NCBI RefSeq assembly: GCF_900635445.1
Contig: NZ_LR134117.1
Coordinates: 930,001-994,000, forward strand
DNA: 64,000 bases
Source of the DNA: Serratia odorifera
Lineage (GTDB): Bacteria > Pseudomonadota > Gammaproteobacteria > Enterobacterales > Enterobacteriaceae
Reading direction: 5' to 3'
In this document: piece after piece, positions 19,341 to 29,542 of the stretch
How the letters are laid out: each line of letters starts with the position of its first letter
Numbering within the stretch: position 1 is the stretch's first letter
The notes under the pieces: model-generated
The model's database searches: none
What the model was told of the DNA's origin: nothing
What the model saw: only the letters and a program-made list of their open reading frames with translations
Translations under genes and position numbers: made by a program

Positions 19341-20099
19341 TTACGCCGGCACGCCGCTGTGAAAACGCAACTCGCCGTCCGGTGACTGAATCAGCTCGGC
19401 TTCGATGCGGCCGAAATGCGCCACCCGCTCGCTGATATCGCCGCCGGCGATCTGCTCCGCCAGCGTCAGGTAATCCTGGTAGTGCCGCGCTTCCGAGCGC
19501 AACAGCGAGACGTAAAAACGGTTCAGTTCATCGTCCAGATGCGGCGCCAGTTTGGCAAAGCGTTCGCAGGAGCGCGCTTCGATATAAGCACCGCAGATCA
19601 GCTTGTCGATCAAGGTCGCCGGATCGTGGGTACGCACCTCGCGGATCATCCCCTTGGCGTAGCGGCTGGCGGTGATCTTTTGGTAGCGGATGCCGCGCGA
19701 CTGCATGATTTCCAGCACCTGTGAAAAATGATGCAGTTCCTCTTTGATCAACAGCACCATGCTGTCCACCAGAGCCTGGCCGTAGGTCGAGGTTTTTTTC
19801 GGCAGGATCTTCCTGGTGAACTGGCTTTGCTTGAACAGCGCTTGCGGCACGCCCTGCGCTTCGTGCACAAACGCCTCATACGGCCGCAGCAAGGCCAGCA
19901 GAGCATCGCCGCTCTCCTTGTCCGCCACGTAGCGTCGAATCAGCCACATGCCGGTCTGTGCGGCTTTCAGCTCGCATACCAGATGGTCGGTCAGCAACAG
20001 CGGCAGGTTTTCCGCGCGGCGCGCGGTTTCAATCCAGGCATCCGGGGTTTCGCAGTGCAGGAATTGTAAAATCGGGGATAGCAGTGATTGGTAAGTCAT
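19341..20099 (-). CDS. miaE: tRNA-(ms2io6A37) hydroxylase MiaE
   Basis: A ferritin-like diiron monooxygenase that hydroxylates the isopentenyl group of ms2i6A37 in tRNA. Its 252 residues contain the carboxylate/histidine ligands of the fold: LVCELKAAQ, KEELHHFSQVLEIM, GAYIEARSCERF and LLRSEARHYQDYL. It is present in Salmonella and Serratia but missing from E. coli at this place. It converges with yjgM and is followed upstream by rraB. Confidence 0.95.
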   Translation of the reverse strand: MTYQSLLSPILQFLHCETPDAWIETARRAENLPLLLTDHLVCELKAAQTGMWLIRRYVADKESGDALLALLRPYEAFVHEAQGVPQALFKQSQFTRKILPKKTSTYGQALVDSMVLLIKEELHHFSQVLEIMQSRGIRYQKITASRYAKGMIREVRTHDPATLIDKLICGAYIEARSCERFAKLAPHLDDELNRFYVSLLRSEARHYQDYLTLAEQIAGGDISERVAHFGRIEAELIQSPDGELRFHSGVPA

Positions 20100-20154
20100 G
20101 TCAGCTTATCAAGGCCGGCCGGCGCCGGCCCTTGTGAGTCGTCGGGAGCAATGA

Positions 20155-20586
20155 TTAATGGCGTTTGCCGTCGTCGTCTTCGTCGATGAATTCACCGTCT
20201 TCATCGTCTTCGTCATCGCCGTCTTCACCGTTCGGATCTTCGTAGTAGGTGCCCCAGCCGTCGTAGTTAACGCCGCATTTTTCTGCCAGCGCCACCAGCT
20301 GTTCCACCTGGGTATCGATCACCTCGGCATTCAGGCCTACTTCGCTGATCACGTCGCAGCACATCAGCAATGAACCGTCTTCCACTTCCAGCTCTTCGGC
20401 GTCGGTCACTTCGTAGCCCAGTTTAAAGGCTTCGACGGCGGCCTTCTCCAAGACCTCAAACTTTTCGGCAGAGAAATGGTGCTCGATGGTGTAGAGCGCA
20501 TCCGGATCGCTGCCGTCTTCCAGCAGTTCTTCGATGATCAGACGGGTCTCTTCACGTTGTTCTTCCAGCAATTCGCGGTTTGCCAT
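20155..20586 (-). CDS. rraB: Regulator of RNase E activity RraB
   Basis: Protein inhibitor that binds the C-terminal scaffold of RNase E and remodels the degradosome. It has 143 residues: an alpha/beta core with EHHFSAEKFEVLEKAA, MCCDVISEVGLNAEVID and GVNYDGWGTYYEDP, then a very acidic tail (about 115-140, GEDGDDEDDEDGEF). The acidic tail is normal for the family. Divergent from argI. Confidence 0.95.
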   Translation of the reverse strand: MANRELLEEQREETRLIIEELLEDGSDPDALYTIEHHFSAEKFEVLEKAAVEAFKLGYEVTDAEELEVEDGSLLMCCDVISEVGLNAEVIDTQVEQLVALAEKCGVNYDGWGTYYEDPNGEDGDDEDDEDGEFIDEDDDGKRH

Positions 20587-20685
20587 GTCTCTATCCTCAA
20601 TAAATGGCTTTCATTGCTTCTATTTTCACACACCGTCGACGCGCCTGCCACGTTAAACCGCAAAGATTTCTACAATGGGGTTGAA

Positions 20686-20724
20686 TTTGAATATTCATAC
20701 ATATAAAGTGAATTTTAATTCAAA
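20686..20724 (+). promoter_or_regulatory. Tandem ARG boxes (ArgR operator) of argI
   Basis: Two 18-base boxes separated by 3 bases. The second (20707-20724), agTGAATTTTAATTCAaa, fits the ArgR consensus with both half-sites TGAAT and ATTCA exact. The first (20686-20703) carries TGAATATTCA and is more degenerate. Repression by ArgR with arginine is the established mode for argI/argF. Confidence 0.85.
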
Positions 20725-20748
20725 TACAACCGTCAGGGATACCCGAAG

Positions 20749-21768
20749 ATGAGCACGCTAAACCCGTTCTACAGTCGTCACTTTTTGAGGTTGATGGATT
20801 TCACCCCCGCCGAGATCCAGGCGCTGTTGCAGCTGTCCGCCGACTTGAAACAGGCCAAGAAACAGGGCCGCGAAGTCCGGCATCTGCAAGGCAAGAATAT
20901 CGCGCTCATCTTCGAAAAAGACTCTACCCGCACACGATGCTCTTTCGAAGTTGCCGCATTTGATCAGGGTGCCCAGGTCACCTATCTCGGCCCCAGCGGC
21001 AGCCAGATCGGCCACAAAGAGTCGATGAAAGACACCGCGCGGGTGCTTGGCCGCATGTATGACGGTATTCAATACCGCGGTTACGGTCAGGCGCTGGTGG
21101 AAACCCTGGCGCAGTATGCCGGCGTGCCGGTATGGAACGGGCTGACCAATGAATTCCACCCGACCCAGCTGCTGGCCGATCTGCTGACGGTACAGGAACA
21201 GCTGCCGGGCAAACCGCTGTCGGCGGTAAAATTCGCCTACCTCGGCGACGCGCGCAACAATATGGGCAATACCCTGCTGGAAGCGGCGGCGCTGGTAGGC
21301 ATGGATCTGCGTCTGGTGGCGCCAAAGGCCTGCTGGCCGCAGGCGGAGCTGGTGGCGCAGTGCCAGCAACTGGCCCAGCAGACCGGCGGCAAAATCACCC
21401 TGACCGAAGAGATTGCCGAAGGCGTGCAGGATGTGGACTTCCTGTATACCGACGTCTGGGTGTCGATGGGTGAGCCAAAAGAAGTATGGCAGGAGCGCAT
21501 CGCGCTGCTGAAACCTTATCAGGTCAATATGGCGATGGTGCGCCAGACCGGCAACCCGAACGTCAAGTTCCTGCACTGCCTGCCGGCGTTCCATGACGAT
21601 CAGACCACGCTCGGCAAGCAAATGGCGCAGCTGTACGGCCTGCAAGGCGGTATGGAGGTCACCGACGAGGTGTTTGAATCGGCGCATAGCGTGGTGTTCG
21701 ATCAGGCGGAAAACCGGCTGCATACCATCAAGGCGGTGATGGTGGCGACGCTGAGCAAGGCGCTGTAA
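20749..21768 (+). CDS. argI: Ornithine carbamoyltransferase
   Basis: Forms citrulline from ornithine and carbamoyl phosphate in arginine synthesis. 339 residues. The carbamoyl-phosphate loop is KDSTRTRCSFE (about residues 57-67), the ornithine-site Cys is in LHCLPAFHD (about 273-281), and HPTQLLADLLT is intact. Preceded by tandem ARG boxes, so arginine-repressed. The name argI follows its position next to pyrBI and rraB, as in E. coli. The enzyme joins the speF system and arginine metabolism through ornithine. Confidence 0.96.
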   Translation: MSTLNPFYSRHFLRLMDFTPAEIQALLQLSADLKQAKKQGREVRHLQGKNIALIFEKDSTRTRCSFEVAAFDQGAQVTYLGPSGSQIGHKESMKDTARVLGRMYDGIQYRGYGQALVETLAQYAGVPVWNGLTNEFHPTQLLADLLTVQEQLPGKPLSAVKFAYLGDARNNMGNTLLEAAALVGMDLRLVAPKACWPQAELVAQCQQLAQQTGGKITLTEEIAEGVQDVDFLYTDVWVSMGEPKEVWQERIALLKPYQVNMAMVRQTGNPNVKFLHCLPAFHDDQTTLGKQMAQLYGLQGGMEVTDEVFESAHSVVFDQAENRLHTIKAVMVATLSKAL

Positions 21769-21841
21769 ACGGCAGAGGATGAATTTTTAAAAATTTGAGC
21801 TAAGCTCAGAAACGTATTGCCGGGGCGCGTCACGCAAAGGC

Positions 21842-21871
21842 AATGGGGTGCGGGTTTCGATCCGTACCCCA
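21842..21871 (+). terminator. Probable argI terminator
   Basis: Imperfect stem ATGGGGTGCGG / CCGTACCCCA followed by a C/T-rich stretch, 74 bases after the argI stop. A weak T run lowers certainty. Confidence 0.55.
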
Positions 21872-21967
21872 ATCCCCTCTTTATCCTCTGCTTTTCCCAC
21901 CATAGCGCTGACGCTCAACCGAGCCAGCCAATCGTTTGCCAAATGACAAAAATCGGCGTTTTAGCGC

Positions 21968-21995
21968 TTGCAGTGACGTAAAGCGCGAGTATAAT
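21968..21995 (+). promoter_or_regulatory. pyrBI promoter
   Basis: TTGCAG and a perfect TATAAT spaced by 16 bases, 25 bases upstream of the pyrL start. It drives the leader peptide and the attenuated pyrBI operon. Confidence 0.8.
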
Positions 21996-22020
21996 GCGCG
22001 ACAATTTGCCAGGAGAAAGC

Positions 22021-22134
22021 ATGAAAAACGACGTCTGTTTTGTTCGCCATACTCGACAAAACGCCCTGCCTCGCGGCAGCCGCCTGCCGTTGTTTCTCCT
22101 GTTGCCGAACCGATCGTATCAAGCCCCTCGTTGA
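22021..22134 (+). CDS. pyrL: pyrBI operon leader peptide PyrL
   Basis: A 37-codon leader peptide beginning MKNDVCFVRHTRQNALP and ending SYQAPR, whose stop lies inside the attenuator hairpin. In E. coli, PyrL translation follows RNA polymerase closely when UTP is low, so ribosomes block the terminator and pyrBI is expressed. The same layout is seen here: promoter, leader with AGGAG ribosome site, terminator overlapping the stop, then pyrB 64 bases on. Confidence 0.88.
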   Translation: MKNDVCFVRHTRQNALPRGSRLPLFLLLPNRSYQAPR

Positions 22135-22147
22135 GGGGCTTTTTTTT
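22121..22147 (+). terminator. pyrBI attenuator
   Basis: A perfect 9-bp stem AAGCCCCTC / GAGGGGCTT followed by a run of T. It overlaps the last codons and stop of pyrL, as needed for UTP-sensing attenuation. Confidence 0.95.
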
Positions 22148-22197
22148 GCCTGAACACCCAGTCCCGCGCCACGGGCATTCGTCGAGGAGAGTGAAGC

Positions 22198-23134
22198 ATG
22201 GCCAATCCGCTGTATCACAAAGATATCATCTCTATTAACGATCTCCAGCCGTGAGGATTTGGAGCTGGTGCTGCGCACCGCCGCCAGCCTGAAAGCCCAG
22301 CCGCAGCCGGAACTGCTAAAGCACAAGGTGATTGCCAGCTGTTTCTTCGAAGCTTCGACCCGTACCCGCCTGTCGTTTGAAACCGCCATCCAGCGTCTCG
22401 GCGCGTCGGTGGTCGGGTTTTCCGACAGCAGCAATACGTCGCTTGGCAAGAAAGGCGAAACGCTGGCCGACACCATTTCGGTGATCGGCACTTACGTTGA
22501 CGCCATCGTCATGCGTCATCCACAGGAAGGCGCGGCGCGGCTGGCCGCCGAATTCTCCGGCAGCATTCCGGTACTCAACGCCGGCGACGGCGCCAACCAG
22601 CACCCGACCCAGACGCTGCTGGATCTGTTCACCATTCAGGAAACCCAGGGCCGGCTGAACAACATCAACATCGCCATGGTGGGCGACCTGAAATACGGTC
22701 GCACCGTGCATTCGTTGACCCAGGCGCTGGCCAAGTTCGAGGGCAACCGCTTCTTCTTCATCGCGCCGGACGCACTGGCGATGCCGGGCTACATTTTGAC
22801 GATGCTGGAAGAAAAAGGCATTCAATACAGTCTGCATAACAGCATTGAAGAAGTGGTGCCGCAGCTGGATATTCTGTACATGACCCGGGTGCAGAAGGAA
22901 CGTCTCGATCCGTCCGAATACGCCAACGTCAAAGCCCAGTTCGTGCTGCGCGCGGCGGATCTGGAGGGCGCCCGCGACAACATGAAGGTACTGCATCCGC
23001 TGCCGCGCATCGACGAGATCACCATCGACGTCGACAAAACGCCGTACGCCTACTATTTCCAGCAGGCCGGCAACGGTATTTTCGCCCGTCAGGCGCTGCT
23101 GGCGCTGGTGTTAAACGCAGAACTGGATCTTTAA
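22198..23134 (+). CDS. pyrB: Aspartate carbamoyltransferase catalytic chain
   Basis: Catalyses the first committed step of pyrimidine synthesis; forms c6r6 holoenzyme with PyrI. Begins MANPLYHKDIISINDL at ATG 22198 after a GAGGAG site. One extra C near 22247 gives an early stop; the other frame continues SREDLELVLRTAA. The active-site loop ASTRTRLSFE, the 80s-loop region LGKKGETLADT and HPTQTLLDLF are all present. Corrected length is 311 residues, the same as E. coli. The frameshift is probably a sequencing error. Confidence 0.95.
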
Positions 23135-23147
23135 GGGGGATATGACC

Positions 23148-23613
23148 ATGACTCATGACAACAAACTTCAGGTAGAAGCCATCAAGTGCGGCACGGTGAT
23201 TGACCATATCCCGGCGCAAATCGGCTTTAAACTGCTGACCCTGGTTCAAGCTGACCGCCACCGACCAGCGCATCACCATCGGCCTAAACCTGCCTTCCAA
23301 GGCGCTGGGGCACAAGGATCTGATCAAGATCGAGAACACCTTCCTCACCGAGCAGCAGGCCAACCAGTTGGCGATGTACGCACCGAACGCCACCGTCAAC
23401 CGCATCGACAATTACGAGGTGGTACGCAAACTGACGCTCAGCCTGCCGGAGCATATCGACGGCGTACTGACTTGCCCGAACGGCAACTGCATCAGTCGCA
23501 GCGAACCGGTGCCGTCCAGCTTTAGCGTCAAGGCCCGCGCCGACCAAGTGCAATTGAAATGCCGCTACTGTGAAAAAGAGTTCGACCACCGGGTAGTGTT
23601 AAAGGCGGAGTGA
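23148..23613 (+). CDS. pyrI: Aspartate carbamoyltransferase regulatory chain
   Basis: Allosteric subunit binding CTP/ATP. Start MTHDNKLQVEAI at 23148, chosen over ATG 23142 because the AAGGGGGA ribosome site is then 8 bases away. The zinc site is CPNGNC plus CRYC near the C-terminus. One extra G near 23242 shifts the frame after FKLLTL; the following frame reads FKLTATDQRITIGLNLP. Corrected length is about 154 residues. Co-transcribed with pyrB. Confidence 0.95.
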
Positions 23614-23834
23614 AATTGACAAATATCCGGGCGTGGCGCTGTTCATCTGTCCGCCACTCCTATAATGAGTCTCTGAAGTTAACTCTATCCACGTTGCTAC
23701 CCAATGGATTGCAAGCCGCGGTCAGGCCGCTGGTGCGCGGGGCCCCAGGCGCTGACGGACGTCGGTGAGCGGGGTGAACGCAGGCAGCCGACAACGCTGT
23801 GGTTTGCAACACCCAGGGTCTATCAGGAGAAAAA

Positions 23835-24221
23835 ATGTCACGTAATATCAGCACCGAAAACGCGCCGGCAGCCATCGGCCCCTACGTACAAGGCGTGGAT
23901 CTGGGCAGCATGATCATCACCTCCGGCCAGATCCCGGTAAACCCGAAAACCGGCGCGGTAGCCGACGACATTTCCGCTCAGGCGCGTCAGTCACTGGAAA
24001 ACGTCCAGGCGATCGTTGAAGCCGCCGGCCTGAAGGTGGCCGACATCGTCAAAACCACCGTGTTCGTCAAGGATCTGAACGACTTCGCCACGGTAAACGC
24101 TACCTATGAAGCCTTCTTTACCGAACACGATGCGCCGTTCCCGGCCCGTTCTTGCGTTGAAGTGGCGCGCCTGCCAAAAGACGTGAAGATCGAGATCGAA
24201 GCCATCGCCGTGCGCCGCTAA
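23835..24221 (+). CDS. ridA: 2-iminobutanoate/2-iminopropanoate deaminase RidA
   Basis: Hydrolyses reactive enamine/imine products of PLP enzymes. 128 residues, trimeric YjgF fold. The conserved signature is PFPARSCVEVARLPKDVKIEIEA near the C-terminus (key Arg in PARS), with ITSGQIPVNP. Clear AGGAG site. The 220 bases between pyrI and this gene hold a small hairpin (GTGGCG/CGCCAC near 23640) but no gene. Confidence 0.96.
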   Translation: MSRNISTENAPAAIGPYVQGVDLGSMIITSGQIPVNPKTGAVADDISAQARQSLENVQAIVEAAGLKVADIVKTTVFVKDLNDFATVNATYEAFFTEHDAPFPARSCVEVARLPKDVKIEIEAIAVRR

Positions 24222-24238
24222 TCGGTTCGTAGGCCATT

Positions 24239-24264
24239 AACGGTCAGCCCAGGCTGACCGTTTT
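24239..24264. terminator. Shared terminator between ridA and the hexosaminidase gene
   Basis: Perfect stem AACGGTCAGCC / GGCTGACCGTT followed by TTATT on the plus strand; it lies between two converging genes and can serve both. Confidence 0.88.
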
Positions 24265-24273
24265 ATTGAGCGC

Positions 24274-26670
24274 TCAGCGCACCGTCAGCGCATGCAGCAG
24301 CGTTTCCAGCGGATACACCGCCGCAATCACCAGTTCGTCACGCACCTGTGCCGCCGCATCCAACTGGCGTTGCACCTGTTGCGCTTCGCTGCCGTTCAGC
24401 CGGTTTGCCCTGCTGCCAGCGATCCAGCAGCATCAGTCCGATGTCGGCCAGCGTCTCGACGTCCTGCGCCACCGGCGCCCAGCTCCAGCATCAGCTGATT
24501 ACCGGCCACCATCGGTTGCAGCGCCGCGCCGTTTTGCTGCCAACGCTGTAGCCGTTCACGCAGCGCCGCCTGCGCCACGCGATTGTCGCGATCCTTGAGC
24601 AATGCCGCCACCTGCAACGTCATGTCACGCACCCGCGCTGCTTTCCGCCGGCAAGGCATCGGCAAGGCGATTCAGCGGCTCGAACTGGTGATAGTTGCCG
24701 GCCTGGAACTTCAGGTGCTGGCGAGTGTAATACTGCGCCGGCTCCAGCGCTTCGGCGAAAATCTGCAACGGCATGATGTCCACGCTGTTGGCCAGTCGGG
24801 TGAATTCACGCGCGGTTTGCGCATGCTGTTGTAACCCCACAGAGACTACCGACCAGGCATCCACCCGTCGCCAGACGCCGGTACATATTATTTTCATCGC
24901 TCACGTCCTGCGCCGACCACAAGCGTTCCGCCACGGCAAACGCGCGCGGCCACAGCTTGAGATCGATCAGCGGCGCCACGCACGTTTTCCGCCCATAGCG
25001 CCGCTTCGCCGCCCAGAATATTGGCCTGTTGCCGCGGGTCCGGCACCACCGGCATTTTACCCTGCGGCATCACCGCCAGCCTGCTGCCGCTGGTGGGGGT
25101 AACGCACGTTACCGACGCGTATATAGCCGCTCAGCGTCTGCTGCTGCAAGCTCAGCACCGGGCGCGTTTCCCCCATCCAGCTGTCGACGCGGAAGGTCAG
25201 CCGGCCCGGCGCCAGCCAGACGATATCCTGCAACGCCCGTCGCGATTTGCCGTTGAAATCGATAAATCCGCGCCAACCGTTGGCTCCCTCGATCAGCGTG
25301 AAACTGCCTTCCACCGGGCTGCCCTTGAGGCGCGGCATGCTGAACTGCCAGCTCTGCGCCCGCTCCCCCTCGCCCACCGCGCTATCGACGCCCAGCGGCT
25401 GCGGCAGAATTTCATTGCGGTAGTGATAGGCGGTACTTTGCGGCTGATCGAGATAAAAGCCGGTCGACAAAATGCCCTGATAGCCGTCCTGCGCGCTGGC
25501 GCCGAGCGAGTCCGGCCCCTGCCATGACTGGATGACGATAGTGCGCGGCAGCGACGGGTGATAAATCTCGTCCCAGCCGACCATCCGCCGTTGGTGACGT
25601 TCGAGGATCTGCTCCAGCCGTTGGTTGAACCAGGCCTGCAAGGCGTGGGTATCCGCCAGTTGCTGCTGTTTCATCAACGCCTGCACCGCGCTGGACTGCT
25701 GCCATTGGCTGGCGTCCACTTCGTCACCGCCGATATGTAGGTAAGGATCGGGGAAAATCTCCGCCAGTTCGCCGATGATCGCCTCAATAAAGACGTAAAC
25801 CTGTTTATTGGACGGATCCAGCGTTGGCCGATGCACGCCCCATTCACGCTGCATCTGGTAGGGGCCAGGCGCGCTGATCAACTGTGGATAGGCCACCGCA
25901 ATACTGGAGGCGTGACCCGGCAGATCGATTTCCGGCACCACGCGGATACCCCGCGCGGCGGCATAAGCCACCACCTGCTGCATCTGTTCGCGGGTGTAGA
26001 ACTGACCGTCGCTGGCCAACTGCTGCAATTTCGGATAACGCGTCGAGGCAAAGCGCCAGCCCTGGTCGTCGGTCAAATGCCAGTGGAACACGTTGAGCTT
26101 GGCCGCCGCCATGCCGTCCAACTGGCGCAGAATATCGGCCACCGGCAAGAAATGACGCGCGGAATCCAGCAATACCCCACGCCATGGGAAACGCGGTACA
26201 TCGGTGACCGATACCAGCGGCAGGAAGGTGCCGTCGGCGTCGGTTTGCACTAATTGCAGCAGGGTTTCCATGCCGCGCAACGCGCCAAAGCGGGTATTGG
26301 CGATCAGCGTGGCTCCCTGCGGCGTCACCGACAGCTGATAACTTTCGTCGCTGTCCGGCAGCGGCTGTGCCGCCACCGCATGTTTGACCCTCACCTCGAT
26401 GATCGCCGCGTCCGGCGAAGTGGCCGGAGCCAGCTGCCAGCCGGTTTGCATTTCAATGCGCTGCCGCCAGCGTGTTACCGCCTCGTCCAGATCGTCGCCC
26501 TGCACGCGGATCGCCAGGCGTTGATTCAATAGCCATTTGCCCGGCGGCTGCGACAGCGTCACCTGCTGCGGCCATGGCATCAGCGGTAACTCGCCAGCCG
26601 GCTGTGCCAGCGCATTGAGGGAAAGTAACAGGGACAGGGCCGGTAGCGTATAACGATGGATCTTATGCAT
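24274..26670 (-). CDS. GH20 beta-N-acetylhexosaminidase (chitobiase-like), secreted
   Basis: Releases N-acetylglucosamine from chitooligosaccharides or glycans. A signal peptide (MHKIHRYTLPALSLLLSLNALAQ) points to export. GH20b domain is about 30-160, then the catalytic barrel: FHWHLTDDQGWR, GHASSIAVAYPQL and HIGGDEVDAS with the D316-E317 catalytic pair. A C-terminal extension of about 190 residues follows. The intact frame runs to about 25057; after that six single-base changes (near 25100, 24975, 24865, 24638, 24480, 24400, mostly an extra G on the coding strand) break it. The corrected product is about 797 residues, ending ETLLHALTVR. Divergence from mgtA is absent; both read leftward. Confidence 0.9.
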
Positions 26671-26833
26671 CGGAAATTCCTCAGAGGAAAAAACAGCAAT
26701 AAAAACAGCCAACGCTGTAGATAAAGACCGAGCATAGTTCAGATGTCCAACCGCGACGGCAAAAAGGCGCACTTGATCACAACCTGTGGGCGGACAGCGG
26801 CCTGCCCGCCCCACCAGGCGCTACGGCAGCCGG

Positions 26834-29542
26834 CTACTGCCAGCCGTAGCGGCGCACAAACCAGCCCTTCACCCCCTGAGTCAGCACCATGTAACCGGCC
26901 AGAATCAGCAGCAGCCACGGGAAATACCCCAGCGGCAGCGCCTGTAATTGCAGAAAACCGGCCAACGGCGAAAAGGTCAGGCCGATGCCGCAGGCGATCA
27001 CCAACAGCGTGGTCAGCAGCAGCGGCCACGACGGGCGACTCTGCACAAAGGGGATTTTGCGCGTGCGGATCATATGCACAATCAGCGTTTGCGATAACAG
27101 TCCTTCAATAAACCACCCTGACTGGAACAGCGTTTGCGCTTCCGGCGTATTGGCCTTGAAGATCCACCACATCAGGCAGAAGGTCAGCACGTCAAAGATC
27201 GAGCTTATCGGCCCAAAAAAAGCCATAAACCGCCCCAGATCGGCGGAGTTCCACCGCTGCGGCTGCGTAATCTGATCGTCATCGACGTTATCGAACGGAA
27301 TGGCGATCTGCGAAACGTCGTACATCAGGTTCTGCACCAGCAGATGTAGCGGCAGCATCGGCAGGAACGGTAAAAAGGCGCTGGCAATCAGCACGCTGAA
27401 TACGTTACCGAAGTTGGAACTGGCGGTCATCTTGATGTATTTGAGCATATTGGCGAAGGTGCGGCGCCCTTCAATCACCCCTTGTTCCAGCACCATCAGG
27501 CTCTTTTCCAGCAGTATGATGTCGGCCGCTTCTTTGGCGATATCCACCGCCGAGTCCACCGAAATGCCAATATCCGCCGCCCGCAACGCCGGCGCATCGT
27601 TGATGCCGTCACCCATAAAGCCCACCACGTGGCCCTGTTGCCGCAGCACCTGCACAATACGTTCCTTGTGTAACGGCGTCAGCTTGGCGAATAGCGTAGT
27701 GTCTTGCGCCGCAACCGCCAGCTGCGCATCGCTCAGCCGTTCGATGTCGCTGCCGCACAGCACCCGTTCGGTGGCCAAGCCGACGTCGCCACAAACCTTG
27801 GCTGCCACCCGCTCGTTGTCGCCGGTCAGGATCTTCACCGTAACGCCATTGCGCTTTAACGCCGCCAGCGCCGGCGCGGTGCTCTCTTTTGGTGGATCGA
27901 GGAACGCGATGTATCCCTCAAGGATCAGATCCGCTTCATCGACCACGCCGTACTGCCGGTTCTCTGCCGGCAGCGTCTTGACCGCCACGGCCACCACCCG
28001 CAGTCCCTGCTGGTTAAGATCGCTGGTGATGCAGCGAATGCGCGCCAACAGCCCGGCATCGAGCGGCAGGATCTGCGATCCCTGACGTACCTGGCTGCAG
28101 ATCGCCAGCATTTCTTCCAGAGCGCCCTTGCAGATCAATTGATGCTGGTCGTCATGTTGCGCGACCACCACCGACATGCGCCGACGTTCGAAATCAAATG
28201 GAATTTCATCCACCTTGCGGTAATCGCGCAGCGCATCCGGCTGACCGCTGTGCTCACCGCAGCTCAACACCGCCACATCCAGCAGGTTCTTCAGCCCGGT
28301 CTGGTAAAAACTGTTGAGCCAGGCGTAGCGCAAAACTCGATCGCTGTTGACGCCGAACACGTCGGTATGGCGCTCCAGCGCAATTTTGTCCTGCGTAAGC
28401 GTGCCGGTTTTATCGGTGCAGAGGATGTTCATCGCGCCGAAGTTCTGAATGGCGTCCAGACGTTTGACGATCACTTTTTGCCGCGACAGTTTCACCGCAC
28501 CGCGCGCCAGCGTCGACGTGACGATCATCGGCAGCATTTCCGGCGTCAGCCCGACCGCCACCGACAGCGCAAACAGCGCCGCTTCCCACCAGTCGCCTTT
28601 GGTGTAGCCGTTGATCAGCAACACGATCGGCGTCATCACCAGCATAAAACGGATCAACAGCCAGCTGATCTTGCTGATCCCCCGCTGAAAGGCGTTGGGT
28701 TCCTCCGCCTGCCCGGTGAGGCGCTGTGCCAACTGACCGAAATAGGTGTTACCGCCGCTGCCGATCACCATCGCCAGCGCGGTGCCGCTCACCACGTTGG
28801 TGCCCATAAAGCACAGGTTTTGGCATTCCAGCGGATCCTGCGCCAGGCGGTGTGGATCGGCGGCTTTCTCCACCGGCAGCGACTCGCCGGTCAGCGCCGC
28901 CTGGCTGATAAACAGATCCTTGGCGCTGAGCAGCCGCAGATCCGCCGGGATCATATCGCCCGCCGCCAACTTGATGATGTCGCCCGGCACCAGCTGCGCA
29001 ATCGGCAGTTCGCGATGCTCGCTTTTACCGGTCAGCGCGTCGCTGCGGATCACCGTGGCGGTGTTGCTGACCATGGCCTTCAACGCATCGGCAGCGCGGT
29101 TGGATCGCGCCTCCTGAATAAAGTTCAGCAGCGTAGACACCAGCACCATCAGCGCAATCACCAGCGCACCGGTGAGATCCTCGGTGGCATAAGAGATCAT
29201 GCCAAGCGCGGTCAACAGCAGGTTGAACGGGTTGCGATAGCAGTGCCACAGGTGACGCCAGGCACTTTCCTGTTGCCGATCGTCGATGATGTTTTCACCC
29301 ACGCGATCGCGCTGGATCTGCGCCTCGCGATCGGTGATGCCTTCCGGGTGGCTGTCAAAACGCGTATACAGCTGGAGCGGGCTGGCGGCGGCACACTCCA
29401 GCCGCTGTTGCGCCAGGCCGGCCGGCATTGCGCGCGCGTCGCTAGCTACGCCCTCCAGCAGGCGATCGCGGTGCACCAGGCGGTGCGGCAGATTGCGGCT
29501 GAGCAGGTTCAGCAACAGGTGTGGCAGCATTTTCAGGTTCAT
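26834..29542 (-). CDS. mgtA: Magnesium-importing P-type ATPase MgtA
   Basis: P3B-type ATPase importing Mg2+ under starvation. 902 residues, intact. Actuator motif LTGESLPVE, phosphorylation motif CTDKTGTLTQ (Asp about 376), hinge GDGINDAP (about 642), and ten membrane segments. N-terminal region before about residue 90 is variable as expected. Upstream lies the MgtL leader peptide and a structured 5' leader, so translation/transcription control by Mg2+ and proline is likely, as in Salmonella and E. coli. MgtA is preferred over MgtB because of mgtL and absence of mgtC. Confidence 0.95.
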   Translation of the reverse strand: MNLKMLPHLLLNLLSRNLPHRLVHRDRLLEGVASDARAMPAGLAQQRLECAAASPLQLYTRFDSHPEGITDREAQIQRDRVGENIIDDRQQESAWRHLWHCYRNPFNLLLTALGMISYATEDLTGALVIALMVLVSTLLNFIQEARSNRAADALKAMVSNTATVIRSDALTGKSEHRELPIAQLVPGDIIKLAAGDMIPADLRLLSAKDLFISQAALTGESLPVEKAADPHRLAQDPLECQNLCFMGTNVVSGTALAMVIGSGGNTYFGQLAQRLTGQAEEPNAFQRGISKISWLLIRFMLVMTPIVLLINGYTKGDWWEAALFALSVAVGLTPEMLPMIVTSTLARGAVKLSRQKVIVKRLDAIQNFGAMNILCTDKTGTLTQDKIALERHTDVFGVNSDRVLRYAWLNSFYQTGLKNLLDVAVLSCGEHSGQPDALRDYRKVDEIPFDFERRRMSVVVAQHDDQHQLICKGALEEMLAICSQVRQGSQILPLDAGLLARIRCITSDLNQQGLRVVAVAVKTLPAENRQYGVVDEADLILEGYIAFLDPPKESTAPALAALKRNGVTVKILTGDNERVAAKVCGDVGLATERVLCGSDIERLSDAQLAVAAQDTTLFAKLTPLHKERIVQVLRQQGHVVGFMGDGINDAPALRAADIGISVDSAVDIAKEAADIILLEKSLMVLEQGVIEGRRTFANMLKYIKMTASSNFGNVFSVLIASAFLPFLPMLPLHLLVQNLMYDVSQIAIPFDNVDDDQITQPQRWNSADLGRFMAFFGPISSIFDVLTFCLMWWIFKANTPEAQTLFQSGWFIEGLLSQTLIVHMIRTRKIPFVQSRPSWPLLLTTLLVIACGIGLTFSPLAGFLQLQALPLGYFPWLLLILAGYMVLTQGVKGWFVRRYGWQ

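Noticed and set aside
23614..23834. TTGACA at 23617 and TATAAT at 23662 as a ridA promoter.
   Set aside because: The two boxes are about 40 bases apart, far beyond usable spacing.
24274..26670. Calling the hexosaminidase, valS, lptG and asc genes pseudogenes.
   Set aside because: The breaks are single-base, biased to extra G or homopolymer changes, and also hit essential genes; sequencing error is the better explanation.
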